In this document: piece by piece, positions 6,123 to 8,280 of the stretch
Layout: every line of letters begins with the position of its first letter
Position numbering within the stretch: the first letter of the stretch is position 1
NCBI GenBank assembly: GCA_002471575.1
Contig: DKQG01000053.1
Span: forward strand, 105,517-113,796
Length of the DNA stretch: 8,280 bases
Origin: Alphaproteobacteria bacterium UBA7314
Lineage (GTDB): Bacteria > Pseudomonadota > Alphaproteobacteria > MPNO01 > UBA830
Direction of reading: 5' to 3'
Translations under genes and position numbers: made by a program
The notes under the pieces: model-generated
Told to the model about the DNA's origin: nothing
What the model saw: only the letters and a program-made list of their open reading frames with translations
Database searches by the model: none

Positions 6123-6500
6123 ATGCGCCTGATTATTGGCATCGTTGTATTCATTCCCCTCGCCGTCCTGCTCGGCGGGTTCGCCGCGAAAAACCGGCAG
6201 ATGCTGAAGCTTGAGTTCTGGCCTCTGGCCAATAGGATCGAGACATCGGCATCCGTCTGGCTTCTTCTGTTTCTTGGTATCGGCATTCTGGTCGGTCTTG
6301 GCATCGGATGGCTTTCCACGATGGCCTGGCGCCGCCGCGCCTGGAAAGCCGAACGGATAAACCGGACGCTGGAACGCAAACTGGACGAACGAGCCGATCT
6401 ACCGCCGCCCAGCCCCCAGCCCGCCTCTGGCGGGGCGTCACCAACGCCGTCGTCGTCGCCCGTCACCGCCCCCGCCAGGACCACAATGATCGACAACTGA
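6123..6500 (+). CDS. lapA: LapA-domain (DUF1049) inner-membrane protein
   Basis: A 125-residue protein with two transmembrane helices (about 2-21 and 45-66), joined by a short loop carrying the conserved pattern N-R-Q-x3-L-x-F-W-P (24-34). A basic, probably helical cytoplasmic segment (69-91, rich in Arg/Lys/Glu) and a Pro/Ser/Ala-rich, likely disordered tail (93-125) follow. This is the layout of the LapA/YciS family. In E. coli LapA works with LapB in lipopolysaccharide assembly and control of LpxC. No lapB follows here; pyrF is next, after 74 nt, so a LapB-dependent role cannot be assumed. ATG 6123 is the first usable start; GGGA lies 13 nt upstream, a weak ribosome site. Its position after ihfB matches many proteobacteria. 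Confidence 0.88.
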   Translation: MRLIIGIVVFIPLAVLLGGFAAKNRQMLKLEFWPLANRIETSASVWLLLFLGIGILVGLGIGWLSTMAWRRRAWKAERINRTLERKLDERADLPPPSPQPASGGASPTPSSSPVTAPARTTMIDN

Positions 6501-6540
6501 ACGGTTTCTAGTCCGGTGACGCCACAACGCCGCGTGCACT

Positions 6541-6568
6541 GTGACAAGATCCCAAAATGTTTTATTAA
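6541..6568 (+). promoter_or_regulatory. Candidate promoter for pyrF (possibly leaderless)
   Basis: GTGACA (6541-6546) matches the -35 consensus at 5/6, and TATTAA (6563-6568) matches the -10 at 4/6, with a 16-nt spacer. This is the only AT-rich patch in the 74-nt gap between lapA and pyrF. A start 6-7 nt past the -10 would fall on or beside the A of the pyrF ATG (6575). The lack of a properly spaced Shine-Dalgarno agrees with this. Both promoter and leaderless start are inferences from sequence. Confidence 0.4.
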
Positions 6569-6574
6569 ACGGAA

Positions 6575-7294
6575 ATGACTGATATCTCACCCATCGACAG
6601 GATTTTCTGTGCCATCGACACTCCGAAGTTGGACGATGCGCTGCTGCTTGCTGATCTGCTTTCGGGCGAAGTCGGCGCCATCAAGCTTGGCAAGGAGTTC
6701 TTCACCGCCCACGGCCCGAATGGTGTCCGCAAGGTTGCGGATCTGGGCCACAGTATCTTCCTCGATCTAAAGTATCACGATATACCCAACACGGTGGCAG
6801 GTGCGGTAGGTGCCGCCAACCGGTTGAGCTGCACCGTGCTGACGGTGCATGCATCCGGTGGTCCCGCTATGCTGAAAGCTGCGGCCGATGCCTCCGCCGA
6901 CGCGGGAGCCAAGCGGCCGAAGATCTTGGCCGTCACCGTACTGACCAGCCTAGACAATGACGATCTTGCCGCTGTCGGACAGACAGGCCCGGCAGAAGAA
7001 CAGGTCCTGCGGCTCGCCCGACTGGCGAGAGATTCTGGTATCGACGGTATCGTCTGCTCACCGCAGGAAGTGTCGTTGCTGCGCGGTGAAATCGGCGACC
7101 AAATTGCACTGGTAGTCCCGGGTGTGCGGCCTGAATGGGCGGGCGCGGATGACCAGAAACGCGTCATGACGCCGGGCGAGGCGGTTGCCGCGGGGGCCGA
7201 TCATTTGGTTATTGGCCGACCCATCACCCGTTCCGATGACCCGGTCGGCGCCGCCCGGCGTATCGTCGACGAGTTATCCAAGGTGACCGCGTGA
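6575..7294 (+). CDS. pyrF: Orotidine 5'-phosphate decarboxylase
   Basis: PyrF converts OMP to UMP, the last step of de novo pyrimidine synthesis. It has 239 residues and a type 1 OMP decarboxylase TIM barrel. Visible features are the N-terminal Asp15 (CAIDTP), Lys37 (IKLGKEFF), and the catalytic D-x-K-x-x-D of FLDLKYHDIPNT, namely Asp64, Lys66 and Asp69. VHASGG and the phosphate-binding C-terminal VPGVRP and VIGRPITRSDDP are also present. ATG 6575 is preceded directly by CGGAA, too close to act as a Shine-Dalgarno, so initiation may be leaderless or SD-independent. It overlaps trpF by 4 nt (GTGA), showing co-translation of the two. In E. coli lapA-lapB precedes pyrF; here lapA alone does. Confidence 0.97.
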   Translation: MTDISPIDRIFCAIDTPKLDDALLLADLLSGEVGAIKLGKEFFTAHGPNGVRKVADLGHSIFLDLKYHDIPNTVAGAVGAANRLSCTVLTVHASGGPAMLKAAADASADAGAKRPKILAVTVLTSLDNDDLAAVGQTGPAEEQVLRLARLARDSGIDGIVCSPQEVSLLRGEIGDQIALVVPGVRPEWAGADDQKRVMTPGEAVAAGADHLVIGRPITRSDDPVGAARRIVDELSKVTA

Positions 7295-7941
7295 GCATCG
7301 CCTCTAAAATCTGCGGCGTCAGCGACCGCACCGCCATCAATGCGGCAGCAGACGGCGGCGCGGGTTATGTCGGGTTCGTTTTTTTTTCCCGGTCACCCCG
7401 CAACGTGACGCCGGAGCAGGCGGCAGAACTGATTGCGCTGATGCCGGACGATGTCGAAGCCGTGGCTCTGGCCGTGGATCCCGACGATGCGCTGGTAGAT
7501 GCCGTCGCAGCGATTGCCGGTCTCACGATGTTCCAGTTGCACGGATCCGAAAGGCCGGACCGCGTGAAGGAAATCAAGACCCGGACCGGCCGTCGCGTGA
7601 TAAAAGCGATCAAGGTTTCGAATGCTGCTGATCTTGCCGTGGCGGATGCCTATTTCGATGCCGCGGATATGTTGTTGTTCGACGCCAAGACACCCGCCGA
7701 TATGAAGAACGCGCTACCCGGCGGTAATGCTGTTTCGTTCGACTGGAATATTCTGGCTGGCCAGGATTGGCCACTGCCTTGGATGCTCTCCGGCGGGCTC
7801 GATCCCGACAATGTCGCCGAAGCGATAGAGGTTAGCGGTGCACACGCGGTGGACGTATCGTCCGGCGTGGAAAGCGCACCGGGCATCAAGGATCCGGATC
7901 TCATTCGAGCGTTCCTGGCTGCCGTGAAAAGTGCCCGGTGA
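7291..7941 (+). CDS. trpF: Phosphoribosylanthranilate isomerase
   Basis: TrpF performs the Amadori rearrangement of phosphoribosylanthranilate to CdRP in tryptophan synthesis. The 216-residue monofunctional TIM barrel begins with KICGV, giving the catalytic base Cys8. The catalytic acid is Asp131 in LLFDAKT. LSGGL and the phosphate-binding DVSSGVESAPGIKD close the barrel, all standard. GTG 7291 overlaps the pyrF stop (TGA 7292-7294) and has AAGG (7280-7283) 7 nt upstream, so the start is well supported. Nine consecutive T (7379-7387) lie in codons 30-33, within GFVFFSRSPR. trpB follows after 54 nt; trpF-trpB pairing is typical of alphaproteobacteria. Confidence 0.97.
   Translation: MSIASKICGVSDRTAINAAADGGAGYVGFVFFSRSPRNVTPEQAAELIALMPDDVEAVALAVDPDDALVDAVAAIAGLTMFQLHGSERPDRVKEIKTRTGRRVIKAIKVSNAADLAVADAYFDAADMLLFDAKTPADMKNALPGGNAVSFDWNILAGQDWPLPWMLSGGLDPDNVAEAIEVSGAHAVDVSSGVESAPGIKDPDLIRAFLAAVKSAR
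7379..7387 (+). repeat. Homopolymer T9 within trpF
   Basis: Nine consecutive T occur inside codons 30-33 (V-F-F-S) of trpF. It is the longest single-base run I noticed in this otherwise GC-rich window. Synonymous TTC codons would break it, so it is not forced by the protein. It may be chance, a polymerase-slippage site, or a place where sequencing error could arise. The frame is intact as given. Confidence 0.9.
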
Positions 7942-7995
7942 AACGATAAGTGCTGTGCGTTCGAGTGCCGTTGCGCTAAATACATTGGTCAAACC

Positions 7996-8280
7996 ATGAT
8001 AAATTCTCCCAACACATATCGCGCTGGCCCGGACGAGGACGGCCATTTCGGAATCTTCGGTGGACGCTATGTCGCCGAGACGCTGATGCCGCTGCTGCTT
8101 GAAGTCGAAAAAGCCTATGAAGACGCCAAGGCAGACCCGGCTTTCCAGGCGGAATTCGACAATCTGCTGGAACATTACGTCGGCCGCCCCAGCCCGCTGT
8201 ATTTCGCATCTCGGATCACCGAGCATTGCGGCGGCGCGAAGATCTACTTTAAGCGCGACGAGCTGAACCACACCGGCGCG
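7996..8280 (+). CDS. trpB: Tryptophan synthase beta chain (5' part, cut by window end)
   Basis: TrpB condenses indole with serine to give tryptophan, as part of the TrpA2-TrpB2 complex using pyridoxal phosphate. The first 95 codons are present: a short variable start, then GHFGIFGGRYVAETLM (16-31), YVGRPSPLYF and IYFKRDELNHTGA, all characteristic of TrpB. The PLP-binding lysine of the HK(I/T)N motif would come two codons past the window edge. ATG 7996 gives a family-like N-terminus, but no Shine-Dalgarno is visible before it. A 54-nt gap separates it from trpF, with no clear promoter or terminator, so the two are probably one transcript. trpA would be expected next. Confidence 0.97.
   Translation, partial: MINSPNTYRAGPDEDGHFGIFGGRYVAETLMPLLLEVEKAYEDAKADPAFQAEFDNLLEHYVGRPSPLYFASRITEHCGGAKIYFKRDELNHTGA

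Overview
The window is a stretch of housekeeping chromosome from an alphaproteobacterium, probably of Rhodospirillales type. That placement rests on the gene order (aroA-cmk-rpsA-sppA-ihfB-lapA-pyrF-trpF-trpB), on an AroA resembling the Agrobacterium/CP4 class, and on a divergent zinc-ribbon/'FYDLN acid' gene. It is inference from protein character and synteny; no search was run. The DNA is moderately GC-rich with the same codon style throughout. I see no insertion sequence, phage gene, CRISPR array or toxin-antitoxin pair.

Layout. Left end, minus strand (1-607): a TIGR02300-type acidic zinc-ribbon protein is followed by a tRNA-Ala(GGC) with its own candidate promoter and a clear intrinsic terminator. 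The rest is on the plus strand. aroA (711-2093) and cmk (2096-2731) are nearly contiguous. A 105-nt leader containing a long-range inverted repeat precedes rpsA (2837-4654), whose stop codon lies inside an 11-bp GAAA-loop hairpin. Then come sppA (4704-5621), a 133-nt gap with an SD-masking hairpin, ihfB (5755-6039), lapA (6123-6500), pyrF (6575-7294), trpF (7291-7941, overlapping pyrF by 4 nt) and the first 95 codons of trpB, cut by the window edge.

How the genes fit together. aroA, trpF and trpB belong to the chorismate-to-tryptophan route. cmk and pyrF supply pyrimidine nucleotides. rpsA serves translation initiation. ihfB encodes half of a nucleoid architectural protein. sppA and lapA act at the inner membrane. 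The cluster combines what in E. coli are separate groups (aroA/cmk/rpsA/ihfB and lapA-lapB-pyrF), with no lapB.

I do not find a new biological system here. The points most worth following are in the non-coding spaces: the rpsA leader fold, the rpsA stop-codon hairpin, the ihfB leader (SD hairpin plus an in-frame upstream ATG), and a possible leaderless start for pyrF. The only gene of unknown function is the TIGR02300-type protein.
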